Of a DNA stretch of 64,000 nucleotides, positions 12,100 to 22,056 are shown in pieces (position 1 is the stretch's first letter; each line of letters starts with the position of its first letter). The DNA is from Prorocentrum cordatum (lineage: Eukaryota > Sar > Dinophyceae > Prorocentrales > Prorocentraceae). The stretch is from NCBI GenBank assembly GCA_963575745.1, contig CAUYUJ010019869.1, forward strand, positions 85,030 to 149,029. Direction: 5' to 3'. The notes under the pieces are model-generated. The model was given only the letters and a program-made list of their open reading frames with translations, was not told the DNA's origin and made no database searches. Position numbers and translations under genes: made by a program.

Positions 12100-14240
12100 G
12101 TCTCTCGTGTGACTGGTATGTAAAGTAGTATGCGTGCGTGCCCTGTGCCCTGGCCTGGTAGGCTCGCCTCTGCACTGTCGGAATAGGCAAGCTGCCACGC
12201 TGGCCTGGGAAACTGAAAGTGCCCCCACCAGCGCGCAGTATCGGGTCACAGACTTTAGCATACGGGCTTCGCATACCGATCAGATCGCTCCATGAGCTGG
12301 GCTCGCGTGCGCGCGAACGCGCCCATTGCCCTGCCCTGGCAGGCTCTGGGAATTCAGAGAAGGAGTGTCTTCATGTTGGTTTGCGAAAATTGGCCTTTTC
12401 CAGCGCGCGCACACTGGATTTAGATTATGAGATGCTGCGTTCGCGTACCATTCATATTGCTCCACTGAAGGAAGGCTCGCGCACCCGCCCTGTACCCTGG
12501 CGTGGTAGGTTCTGTGTTACCAGAATGGGACAGGCGCCACGCTGGCTTGGGAAACTCCAGATACCCGGTTGCGCGCTTGTTTGAAATTGAATTGAACATG
12601 CGCTTTTCACAAGGCGAGTACGCGCATTGCGCCCTGGCCTGGCAGGTTTTTGTTTGTCAGAATAGGAAAGTCACGGTTTTTGCCTGGGAAGCAGACGAGG
12701 TTCACTAGCGCGTACTATATAATTGTTACTTGGAAACTTGATTTTCGCATACACGCCAAGTTGCTCCATTAACGCGGCGCGCGCAGCTGCGCACGCGCGC
12801 TGTGCCCTGGCCTGGTAGGTTCTGCATTGTGAGAATGAGAAAGTCGCCAAGTGGCCCCTCAGCGCACCACTTTGTTTTTTGTACATCGGCGTTCGCACAA
12901 CGCTCCTATTGCGTAATTGACAGGGTGCATAGGCGCGCGTTGTCCTGGCCTGGCAGGTTCCGGAATGTTGGCTTGGGAAACTCGAGTGGACCTCTAACGC
13001 GCACACCTTGGCTTTTCCCCAAGCGGTATTTGCACTTAGGTGATCTTACTTTTCTTCTAGGGGACTGGGCCCGTTTGCGGCCCCGTTCCCATCCGTCGAC
13101 GCCGCCTCGTTGCCCCCCCCGAGATGAATTGCAATCGCATTGCGTTGCAATCGTATTGCATTGCATTGCAATCGCATTGCATTGCTTTGCAGCTTTGTAT
13201 TGGTTTGCATTGAATTGCTTTGCTTTGCATTGCTTTTCATCGCATTGCACTGTTTTACATTAGTGTGCATTGCGTTGCTTTGCGTTGCATAGTATTGCTT
13301 TGCATTCGTTTGCATTGTTTTGTATTGCTCTGCATCGCTTTGCATGAATTTGCGTTACATTGTTTTGCAGTCCCGTGGTTTGCATTCCATTGTATTGTGT
13401 TGCATTATTTCGCATTGTGTTGCATTGCATTCCGTTGCATGAAATTGCATTGTTTTTGTTTTATTTTGCGCCGCATACTTCGCACCACCTAGATTGCACC
13501 GCATAAACTGCAAGAAATTATTGTGTGTGGGGGGACCACGCTGATCCATTAATATTATATTAAGCATGTAATCTTCGCACTACCAAGTCAGATTGCTCCG
13601 TCCAGAGGGCGAGCACTCACGCGTAAGCCCGCGCGAACGCCCGCTGATTTGGCCTGACAGGTTCCGCGCTGTTAGAGAAGCAAGGTCGCTATGTTGGCTT
13701 AGGAAGCTCAAGTTGCCCCCTAGCGCGCGCCACTTGGATTTTGAGATTCTACCCGCGGCTTTCGCGGACCAGTCTTTGATACATTGACAGGACGCGTACG
13801 CGGTTTGTGCCCTTGCTTTTCACCTTGGCCTGGTAGGCTTTGTTTTATGGCAGAAAGGGAAAATCACCGTTCTGGCAGCGGAAATTCTAGTGACGCCTAG
13901 CACGCGCCACGTGGGGTTGGATGTTAGCATGCGGCTCTCGCAAACCAAATATGTGCCACTAACAAGGCGCGCACGCGCGCGTACCTGCCTTGTGCCTTGG
14001 CTTTGTTCCACGGTCTGTCCGAATAGGAGGGGCTCCATGTTGGCCTCAGAGATTCAGCCTTTCCATGCCAATCACATTGCTCCATCATCAGCGCGCACGC
14101 GCAAGCGAGAAGACGCGCGTATGCGCCTTGTTCTTGCTTTGGCAGTGGCGTCAGAATATGAAAGTCGCCACGCTGGCCTTGGAAATTCAGCCTTAGCCCC
14201 AGCCGTCGATTTTCGGTGCTCGTTTTGTTTTTGCTCATTC
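12100..14240. repeat. Degenerate ~180 bp GC-rich tandem array
   Basis: Recurring blocks: TGCCCTGGCCTGGTAGGTTC, then AAGTCGCCACGCTGGCCT, then CAGCGCGCACACTTGGATTT, then CATACCAATTGCTCCAT, then GCGCACGCGCGC. Occurrences of CCTGGCCTGGCAGG-like sequence at about 12140, 12330, 12490, 12635, 12805, 12940, 13650, 13825, 13995 and 14135 suggest a period near 150-190 bp. The array is interrupted by a TTGCAT tract. No gene recognised. Confidence 0.75.
13115..13465. repeat. TTGCATTG pentamer/hexamer tract
   Basis: About 350 bp of TTGCAT, TTGCT and TGCATTGC repeats, read as ATGCAA on the other strand, interrupting the GC-rich array. Confidence 0.9.
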
Positions 14241-14557
14241 GGTTTCGAGTTTTATCTGCACGGCTCGTTGTTCGCTATGTTTTGAACGGCGGCCTTGTTC
14301 TGTTGTCCGTCTGCATGTAGCACCAGTTTCGTTCTAAGCGCTCGTTTGACACGCCACGTTCCGTTCTCATGCTCGTTTTGAACGCATTATCGTTTCAAAC
14401 AGCGTTTCGGCCGAACCTTGCATACATTCATGTGCAGTCACGGCATTTCGGGATTCTTTGGCGACGCACCCCTGGTCAGGAATAGGCCCGCGCCCCGCGA
14501 GGGCGCATTTGATTGATTGCAGCGACTGCCCTTACAATCGAGTGCCAACAGCGACGC
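14241..14557. other. Unique sequence, no gene seen
   Basis: Contains several CTCGTTTTGAACG-like motifs at 14215-14400 but no array or recognisable coding sequence. Confidence 0.35.
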
Positions 14558-14755
14558 TTCATGTGTTGGAAACAGTTAAGCAACATTCGCGCGTAACATA
14601 TGGTTTGAACTCGCCCCCCTCTCTCCGAATGCAATGTTGGTTTCGGATCTTCCGAGTTTAGGGTGGTGCGTAAACGTACCAATTTTCGAATAGCGGGGGA
14701 GGGTGGAGTGTTGCTTTTTTGTTTCCCTCAACCGAATCTCGGGTTTCCCTAGGGC
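14558..14755 (+). repeat. Left member of a ~190 bp direct repeat pair
   Basis: Shares with 15541-15735 the order AAACAGTTAAGCAACATTC, GTGTGAACTC-like, CCGAATGCAATGTTG, TCGGATCTTCCGAGTTTA, a G-rich run, TTGCTTTTTTGTTTCCCTCAACC-like end. The pair brackets about 0.8 kb in the same orientation, resembling a terminal-repeat (TRIM-like) retroelement or a simple segmental repeat. No primer-binding site was identified. Confidence 0.5.
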
Positions 14756-15540
14756 TCCCAAAGGTTGTTCGTTCGGCGCGAACGCTGCCGGTTTGTTCCC
14801 AGATTTTTTAGCGCTGCTTGGGAAGAAATTGAGCGGGTCAGGGTGCCCTGGGTTTCTCCGCTTGGAGCTCCTGGCCAAGAAATCCATACCCTATCAGACC
14901 TTCGGGAAGAAACTTTGCGGATTTGGGCTGGGTTTCTTGCGAGGGTTTCTTGCGGCCGCGTCCCTTTGCCGGGCCATCCCCGGATGATCAAGCTCCGGTC
15001 CAGGAGTGGCAGTCAGGAAGCACCAAGAGTCCAGCCGTACCCACCAGCCAGGCTCCAACATTAAGAAGCAGTAGTTGTTTCGAAGACGATCCCATTTAGG
15101 GAAAAACGAAAACGGTCTTCAAGTTCTCGATGTAAGGTTTCACACGCCCTGGGCGAGCGGATCCTACAGGCTTGCGCCTTTCAGCCAACCCCCGGAAAAG
15201 CGGATGTGTTGCGATATCTTGGATTGTTAGACCCTTCTTTTGGGAGGGTGGTAGGTTCTGCGGCCATCGTGGAGCCATCCTGGCGCCAATCGGGGCCATC
15301 GCAGAGGTCATATTAGGCAGTCTTGGAGGCCATCCTGGGCGGTATTACGTATTGTGTCGCAATGGGTCAATTTGGGGCTGTTTGGGGGAGGCCTCTATGC
15401 TCCACGGTCTTGCGTGCAATGTTTGGGGCCTCTTCGGGAGCAGGAGGTGCGCTGACGAGCTTGTACCCCCAGCCCACCCCTACGCTCTGCCCACCCCTGG
15501 CCCCCAAACAGGACTTTGGAGTCCCAGTGAGGGAGAACAC
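14756..15540. other. Sequence between the direct repeat pair
   Basis: Contains GGTTTCTTGCGAGGGTTTCTTGCGG near 14930, a short CTTGGGGCC-like block (15250-15400) and CACCCCTACGCTCTGCCC near 15475. No open frame with a recognisable product. Confidence 0.35.
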
Positions 15541-15735
15541 AGAAACACAGGTGTCGGAAACAATTAAGCAACATTCACAAATAACATTTGGTGTGAACTC
15601 CCCCCCCTCCCCCCGAATGCAATGTTGCGCTCGGATCTTCCGAGTTTGAGTGACGGACCAGTGATGCGTATACCTGCCAACTTTGAATTGCGGGGGGAGG
15701 GGGGAAGGTTGCTTAGTGTTTTTTCTCAACCGCAG
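15541..15735 (+). repeat. Right member of the ~190 bp direct repeat pair
   Basis: Matches 14558-14755 in order and orientation: AAACAATTAAGCAACATTC, CCGAATGCAATGTTG, TCGGATCTTCCGAGTTTG, GGGGGAGGGGGGAAGG, GTTGCTTAGTG, TCTCAACC. Several substitutions and small indels separate the two, so this is not a very recent duplication. Confidence 0.5.
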
Positions 15736-15777
15736 GGAGGGGGACAGCTAAGCATCTCACACGCTTTGCCCCGCCTG

Positions 15778-16437
15778 TCAAGCGGAGATCAGCGGATTAT
15801 ACTTCGCCGCTGCGACATCTCGGCCAAATGTTAGTTCTTCCCGCTCGACGGCGGGGGCCCCAGCACACGTGTTGTCGACGGGGGACATTCCGAAGGGGCA
15901 CATTCGGCGACGGGGCCCCAGCACAGCGTTGCCAGGGTGTGTCTCGTTTCTTCGTGCAGCGCGGGCATTTCCACAGGAATTTTGACGACGTCGGTCGAAC
16001 ACGCTTCTTCGAAGAAGTATTCGACGGAATCGCCGTTTCGACTTCGGGCGGACGGGTTTCGACATCAAGTCGAAGTCGTTTTCGTTGAGGTCCAACGCGA
16101 CAACCACATGTTCTATTTTACGGGCTTTCGAATTCAAGATTCTAAATGCGAAACGTGTTGCCCGAGTCGAAACGACGATTCGGGTTGATTCGAAATTGCC
16201 GGTTCGAAGTTGAAATCGCGATTCCGCCCAATGCATCATCCAAAACAAAAGTGAACACCCATTCGGTTCAAAATCGGCATGGCGAGTCTGCCATGACTCT
16301 TGCCAAAACCCAATTCGGACCTTCTGGGATTCGAAGTCGAAGTGGGGGTGTATTGCTGCTAGCAGTCTTTGGCGCTCGATGGCGCGATGGTCCCTGCCCA
16401 CCACTGGAGACTCGATTCGGCATTTGTATAGAGCCAC
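15778..16437 (-). CDS. Hypothetical basic protein, unknown function
   Basis: A 219-codon minus-strand frame, the longest outside obvious repeats and the retroelement. The encoded chain is Arg-rich with scattered His and Phe and no membrane segment or signal peptide. A basic stretch at about residues 130-150 is the only notable feature. The DNA is rich in TCGAA/TTCGA motifs, which keeps two minus-strand frames free of stops, so openness alone is weak evidence. I recognise no family. It could be an exon, a relic or chance. Confidence 0.15.
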   Translation of the reverse strand: MALYKCRIESPVVGRDHRAIERQRLLAAIHPHFDFESQKVRIGFWQESWQTRHADFEPNGCSLLFWMMHWAESRFQLRTGNFESTRIVVSTRATRFAFRILNSKARKIEHVVVALDLNENDFDLMSKPVRPKSKRRFRRILLRRSVFDRRRQNSCGNARAARRNETHPGNAVLGPRRRMCPFGMSPVDNTCAGAPAVEREELTFGRDVAAAKYNPLISA

Positions 16438-16439
16438 GA

Positions 16440-17490
16440 GCGAGGGTGTAGCATCTAGCTTCCTTCAGGAGGTTGGCACATCGTTTCCTTCGGCAGAGAA
16501 CGATTTCCGAAGATCTCAATCAGTGTTTGTTTAGTCGGTTGGTGGACATAGCCGAGGACGGATCGATCACCCAGTCTTCCTGGCCTCCGTTCGCTCACCT
16601 CACCGCGCGAGGCACAGGCGTGTCTTGCATGTTGACGTAAACTAATTCGGCCAGACAGCTGGTTTCGCGCACGACTCTTCACACCAGTCCACAGGTTGTA
16701 GTTGGCGTGGCCACTAGTAGGATGTAAGCTGTTCAGTGCGCTTGATACCCAAGGAAACGAAACAGGCTAGCATTTTTCCCGGTCAACCTTCAGATGTCCA
16801 CGTTTGTGGTGTTGCCTTAGCCTCGACCCGTGCATGCATTGCTCCTCGGCGCGTCGCCTTGAAAGTACGTCGCCTTGTCAGGAGTGTGTGGTGGGGGCGT
16901 CTACCTGCCATGAGACCTGGACAGAGGAGAAGCAGGCGCAGTGCTGCAACAATGAGGACGCGTCTCCATTCTCATTAGTTTTTTCCCGACAGGTCGGTGG
17001 GGGAGCAACAACAGAAATACGATCAGTAGCAGCAGATGGAGGACCAGTCAGGAAAAAGGAGTAGCAGGGCGGATACTGTCAAGCGTATGGTTTCCTGTAT
17101 GGCGGCACGGAGCATGGAACAATTCTTTGATCCAGTATCAGCGTGGAGACGTAATGTTTGCCAGCAAGGCGCTTGGATGTATGAGGATTCGGTCGACCTT
17201 TTCTTATTCACTTTGATCACAACAAGCGCTGTCCACTGCCAGTGGCAGTGGCACCGAAGTAGAGTGGTATGACATGAGTGCCACATGCGCACTCACGATG
17301 TGAACGTGATGGACGACGCGTCATGGCACATTTGTTTATGTTCTGCACGCTTCGCCTTTGTGCATTTTTTTACCTTGGCAATTGTCGCGGCATGTCGGTT
17401 GCAACCATTGTAATTCTTGGCACGGCCAGCAAGTTCATTGACGTCGAAAACAGGCATTTGAAGGGATATCGGCCGGCCCTGAACACGCTT
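16440..17490. other. Unique sequence, no gene recognised
   Basis: Open frames of 60-90 codons on both strands show no motif. No repeat structure was noticed. Confidence 0.4.
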
Positions 17491-17499
17491 TGATATGGT

Positions 17500-18150
17500 C
17501 TCCATATTCCCAACTATATATTTCTATTACCCGGGACCCTCTGGACCCCCCTGGATCTGCGGCCCCAGGGACCTCTTGGACGCCCTTGCAGGAAGCCCAG
17601 CGTCTGGAAGCCCTTGTTGGGCTTCGGCAACGGGCCCGAATCGGTCAGGAGGGCGGCCGAACGCCCCTCCGAGGGCCCCAAGAGGCCCCAAACACCCACC
17701 AGACGCCCGAAGACAACCCAAAGAAGACCCCCCAAAGGCTTCCAAAACGCAGAAAAACATTGATTTGCCAAGGTTCTTGCATGATTTGGGGAATGCCCTG
17801 TTCTTCGGTCTTCTGGGCGTCCGAGACCGCCTGGGTGGCTCGAAAATCGCCCCAAAACCATCCGAAAGGGCTTTCAGGCAGTCCAGGAGAGCTCTATGAA
17901 GGCACGACAGGGTTCCAAGATGGCATAAGAGAGCACCATGACGACGCAAATGGTCCCAAGACGCCTTCCGAAGCATTCCAAATCGTGACCCGGTCGTTCA
18001 GGGAGACTACGGTTGGAGGTAGGGTGGCCCGAGGAAGCCCCCAGAGGCTCCCAGAACACGCCCAGGAGGCCTCCAGAGAGTTTTCTAAAAAAGTTTGAAA
18101 AACTTCCGTGAGGCCCCCAGAGGCTCTCCAAGGAGGAGCCTTTCGCAAAA
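17500..18150 (-). repeat. Dispersed repeat family A, inverted copy
   Basis: On the minus strand the order is: GGCTCCTCCTTGGAGAGCC, CCTCACGGAAG, CTCTCTGGAGGCCTCCTGGG, GGTCTCCCTGAACGACC-like, TTTGGAATGCTTCGGAAGG, TCTCGGACGCCCAGAAGACC, AATCAATGTTTTTCTGCG. The plus-strand copy at 32720-33400 follows it closely and 37190-37740 less closely. Both strands have open frames of 100-240 codons through it; none has a recognisable domain. Confidence 0.8.
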
Positions 18151-18345
18151 AGAGCTTACTGGATGGGGAAGAATTCGCGAAAGCGCGCCAGTGGATGGCC
18201 CTGAATACACTACAGGGGGGAGGTGCTCGCAGAACCCCCCCCCTCCCCCCCTTCAAATGGGGGGTGAGATTCTCGACCCCCCCCCTTCGCCCCCTCCCCC
18301 CCTTTGCGCCGAACAGGGGGCTGGGGAGGGGGCCTCTCGGGTAGT
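18150..18345. other. C-run/G-run rich junction sequence
   Basis: Contains CTCGCAGAACCCCCCCCCTC at about 18221, related to GGCTCGCAGAACCCCCCCCC near 59628, and further C-runs to 18302. Both lie next to low-complexity tracts. Possibly another dispersed repeat end. Confidence 0.4.
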
Positions 18346-19790
18346 GAGTAGAGAGTAGAGTGTTTTGAGTAGCGGTTGGTGAGTAGTGGGTATTTGATAG
18401 TGAGTAGTACGCCGTGAGTCGTGAGTTGCGAATGGTGAGTAGTGTGTACTGGGTAGTGGTAGTAGTGAGTAGCGCGTAGAGATTAGTGAGTTGTGAGTAG
18501 TAAGTAGTGGGTAGTGAGTAGTGGAATGAAGTAGTGAGTAAGGAATTGTGAGTAGTGAGGAATGAGTAGTGCGTAGTGAATAGTGCATAGTGAGTAGTAA
18601 GCACAGAGTAGGGATGAGGGAGTAGGCAGTAGCGAATACTGTAGCGAGGTGTGAGTAGTGAGTACTGAGCATTGAGAAGTGCGCAGTGAGTAGGAAGTAG
18701 TGAGTAGTGAGTGGTGAGTAGCGAGTAGCGAGTAGGGAGTAGCGAGTAGGGGTAGCGAGTAGTGAGTAGTGAGTAGTGAGTAGCGAATAGGTCGTTGGGA
18801 GTAGTGAGTAGTGAGGAGGGAGTAGTCAGGAGTCAGTAGTGAGTTGTGAGTAGTGAGTGGCGGGTAGGGAGTAGGGAGTAGCGAGTAGTGAGTTGTGAGT
18901 AGTGAGTAGGGGGTAATGGGTAGTGAGCACCGAGTAGAGAGAAGCGAGAAGTGGGTACTGTGTAGTCGGTAGCTAGTATGGAGTAGCGAGTAGAAATTAG
19001 TGAGTCGTGAGTAGTGAGTAGTGAGTAGTGTCTTGCGACTAGTGAGTAGGGAGTAACGAGTAGTGCGTAGCGAGTAGTGCGTAGTGGGTAGTGAATATGT
19101 CCCATGGAGTAGCGACTAGCGGATAGTGAGTAGTGAGTTATGGCCAGTGCGTAGTGAGTAGTGAACTGTGAATTCTCAGTAGTAAGTAGTGGATAGTGGG
19201 TAGTTGGTAGTGAGTAGTGCTTCGTGAGTTATGAGTAGTGGGCAGTGAGTAGTGTTTAATGAGTAGTGAGTATTGAGTACTGGGTAGTGAGTTGGGAGTA
19301 GTGAGTAGGGAATAGGAAGTAGTCAGTAGTGAGTAGTGGGAGCGTAGTGAGTAGTGAGCAGTGGGTAGTGAATAGTGCGTACGGGGTAGCGAGTAGGGCG
19401 TAGGGAGTAGCGAGTAGTGAGTAGTGAGTAGTGAGTACAGTGTAGGGAGTAGGCAGTAGCGAGTAGCGAGGAGTGAAAAGTGAGTAGTGGGTTGTGGGCA
19501 GTGAGTAGTGAGTAGTGCAGTGTGAGTAGTGGATAGTGGTTGGTGGGTAGGGAGTAGTGATTTGTGATTAGCGAGTAGTGGGTAGTGAGTTGTGAGTAGT
19601 GAGTATTGAGTAGTGGGTAGTGAGTAGTGAGCTAGTGTGTAGTGAGTAATGAGTGGGTAGGGAGTAGTGAGTAGTGCGTCGTGGGTAGTGAGTCGTGGGT
19701 AATGGGTAGTGAGTCGTGAGTAGTGAGAAGTGAGTAGTGAGAAGTGAATTGTGGGTAGTGAGTAGTGCGTAATGAGTAGTGAGTATTGTT
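18345..19790. repeat. GTGAGTA minisatellite, 1.4 kb
   Basis: About 1,440 bp of degenerate 7-bp repeats, consensus GTGAGTA with GCGAGTA, GGGAGTA and GTGGGTA variants. The minus strand reads Thr/His/Tyr/Ser-rich open frames that come from the repeat. No internal gene. Confidence 0.97.
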
Positions 19791-20310
19791 TGGGGTTCGG
19801 ATTTGGAGTTAGGGGCTAGGGCAAGGGTAAGGATTAGTGTTAGGGGTCGTAGGGGTCGGGTTCGGGAGACCGGGGGCGCCCTGGCGAAGGGGGGGGGGGG
19901 CGAATTTGGCGGGGGAGGGGGGGTGGGGTCGGACCCTACCCCCTCCCCCTTTGAAAGAGGGGGAGGGGGGGAGGGTCCCCGACGGGGGGGGGGTCCCCGA
20001 CGACGGACCGGGAAAGGGGGGGAGGGGGGGGCAGGGTTCCCCGACGACGGATCGTGAAAGAGGGGGAGGGGGAGGTCTTCCCGATCGGTGAAAGGGGGGG
20101 AATCCCAACCCCCCCCCCTTTGGGGTCATCCAGCGGCGCGCCCTCTCGTTCGCAGGGTAGGGCGAGAATGAGGGAAAAGGAGCATGGAGGAAGGATAACG
20201 AATAGCATTATTGTAACAGCGTTGCCGGAAAAAGGCAACAAGGAGGTATCGCTAAATTGTATTTTTGACCTTCCTGCCAGTCCGCATGCATGCCAAATTG
20301 TTTACGCATC
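19791..20310. other. G-run rich sequence, then short unique stretch
   Basis: From 19870 to 20115 the DNA alternates GGGGGAGGGG and CCCCCTCCCC runs, with CCCCGACGACGGA(C/T)CG repeated at about 19996 and 20039. This is potential G-quadruplex sequence by composition. Positions 20160-20310 look unique and precede the TIR element. Confidence 0.5.
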
Positions 20311-20311
20311 G

Positions 20312-21520
20312 CGAGTCCCCACCAGCCCATCCAAAAGCAGCCGCTCGAAAAAGGTGCGCTGACCGTAGGGTGTTTTCTCTTCCTTCTCCCTCTCTTTGGC
20401 TTCTTTCTTCCATCCTCCTCTCCTTCTCCTCGTCCTCGTTGCTCCTTCTCTTCGTCCTACTCCTCCTGGCGTTGCCGTGCGATCTTGGGGTTCTCTTGGG
20501 ATCTCAGGGGATCGTGGCCCTGGGGCTCTCTTGGGGCTCTCTTGGGACTCCTTTGGGAGTCTTGAAACCCTCTCGGGGCTCTTTGTGGGAGTTTGGGAGG
20601 TCTCTTGGGGCCATCTTGGAGGCCATCGCGCAAAGAATGAGAGAGCATTTATTGGTGTACCCCCGTCGGGGCCCGAAATATCGCCTCTTGGGCCGCTCTT
20701 GGGCGCCTGTTGGGCGCTCTTGGGGCCCTCTTGGGCCGTATTGGCCGCCTCTTGGGCCGTTTTGGGGCCCTCTTGCGCCGTCTTGGAGCCGTCTTGGGAG
20801 CCTCTTGGGCCGTCTTGGGGCGGTCTTGCGGGCCTTTTGGGCTGTCTTGGAGCGTCGGGAAGCCAAAAGGGCGGGAACGCTAAAATGTCTGAAATATTCA
20901 AGGAAACCATATGATTTTGGCCTCGTGGGGCCCTCTTAGGGCGCTTATCGGGGCTCTTTTGGAGCGTTTTGGGGGCCTCTTGGGCCGTCTTGGCCTCTCG
21001 GGGGCGTCCTTGGGAGGTTCCGCGGCCACTTGGAGTTGTCTTGGGGCGGTCTTGGAGCCTCTTGGGGTTCTCTTGGGCCGCTCTTGGGCGCCTCTTGGCC
21101 GCTCTTGGGGCCGTCTTGGGGCCCTCTTGGGCCGTACTGGCCGCCGCTTGGGCCGTCTTGGGGCCCTCTTGGGCAGTCTTGGAGCCGTCTTGGGAGCCTA
21201 GGAGCGGTCTTGCATGCCTTTTGGGCTGTCTTGGAGCGTCGAACGCCCACGGAAAATCAATGGTTTTGGTTTCTTGGGGCCCTCTTAGGGCGCCTCTCGG
21301 GGCTCTTTTGGAGCGTCTTGGGGACCTCTTGGGCCGTCTTAGCTTTTCGGGGGCGTCCTCGGGAGGCTCCGCGCCGCTCTTGGGCGCCACGGCCGTCTTG
21401 GGGCCCTCTTGGGCCGTACTGGCCGCCGCTTGGGCCGTCTTGGAACCGTCTTGGGAGCGCTGTTGGGGGCCTTGGGAGCGCTTTTGGGGCTATCTTGGAG
21501 CAGATCGGTCACAGAAGACG
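20312..21520 (+). mobile_element. CCCACCAGCCC-ended TIR element, copy 3, left part
   Basis: Starts with GCGAGTCCCCACCAGCCCAT, matching the left end of copies 1 and 2. It contains about 1 kb of CTTGGGGCC-type repeats organised as roughly 355 bp sub-units (compare 20935-21060 with 21290-21380). It is cut at 21520 by the YR retrotransposon; the remainder resumes at 27695. Its final motif GAGCAGATCGGTCACAGAAG parallels GAGGAGATCGATCAAACAAG at 39117 in copy 2, placing the insertion point within the family consensus. The 362-codon minus-strand frame across it is a Pro/Lys/Ala-rich repeat product. Confidence 0.6.
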
Positions 21521-21589
21521 ACATAGTAGTTGCACGGGATTATTCCACGCAGACGCCCGTTTGTTCACGCTCTGTAGCCATCGCTTCTG
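21521..21589 (+). repeat. Split direct repeat A1 (left terminus)
   Basis: 69 bp starting ACATAGTAGTTGCACGGGAT and ending CATCGCTTCTG. It matches A2 at 66 of 69 positions without gaps. Confidence 0.9.
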
Positions 21590-21606
21590 ATCGAGCTGCG
21601 CTGGTG

Positions 21607-22056
21607 ATGGCCCTTCTCGCTCCCGCACTTTACCAAGTGCGAGATTGGGCCACCACAGGGTTGTACGCAGCCAACCTCTGGAACTCGTTCCAGCGAGATT
21701 GTCACTGTACGTGCACGTACGCCGCCGAGCACGACAAGGATCTGGTGACGCTGCTGCATATGCAACTGGACAGGTGTGGCCCTGAGCAGCTGCGTAGTGC
21801 GCCGCCCCGAGACTGTCCCTCGGCGTTCTGGGAGGTCGTGATCATCGGCTGGATTGCAGCGCTGGCGTCCTTCGCGTGCGGGTTCCTGGCTGGTCGACTC
21901 CATGGCCGTGGTCCTGCGCAATCCCAAGCCCATGAAGATGACGCTGCGGCAGGGGGATCGGGTGTTCTGCTTGTACAGCCCGGAGGAGAATCTTTACCAC
22001 GAGCGCCTGCTGCGCGGGCACGTGGTCGGGTCACTCTGGGCTGTGGCGACGCCTGA
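21607..22056 (+). CDS. Small ORF with one membrane segment, 5' end of retroelement
   Basis: A 149-codon frame starting just downstream of A1. The first third is mixed, with several Cys and His residues near residue 35 (CHCTC). A hydrophobic stretch at about residues 77-97 (FWEVVIIGWIAALASFACGF) looks like a single membrane-spanning helix and is followed by a Gly/Ala/Arg-rich tail. The start chosen is the first ATG after A1; the frame is also open upstream through A1 into the host repeat. The function is unknown. It overlaps the start of the Gag-like frame (21902 onward) in another frame. Only position and strand support it as a retroelement gene. Confidence 0.4.
   Translation: MALLAPALYQVRDWATTGLYAANLWNSFQRDCHCTCTYAAEHDKDLVTLLHMQLDRCGPEQLRSAPPRDCPSAFWEVVIIGWIAALASFACGFLAGRLHGRGPAQSQAHEDDAAAGGSGVLLVQPGGESLPRAPAARARGRVTLGCGDA

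Noticed and set aside
20302-21390. 362-codon minus-strand Pro/Lys/Ala-rich frame
   Set aside because: Complement of the CTTGGGGCC repeat block, with equally long frames on the other strand.
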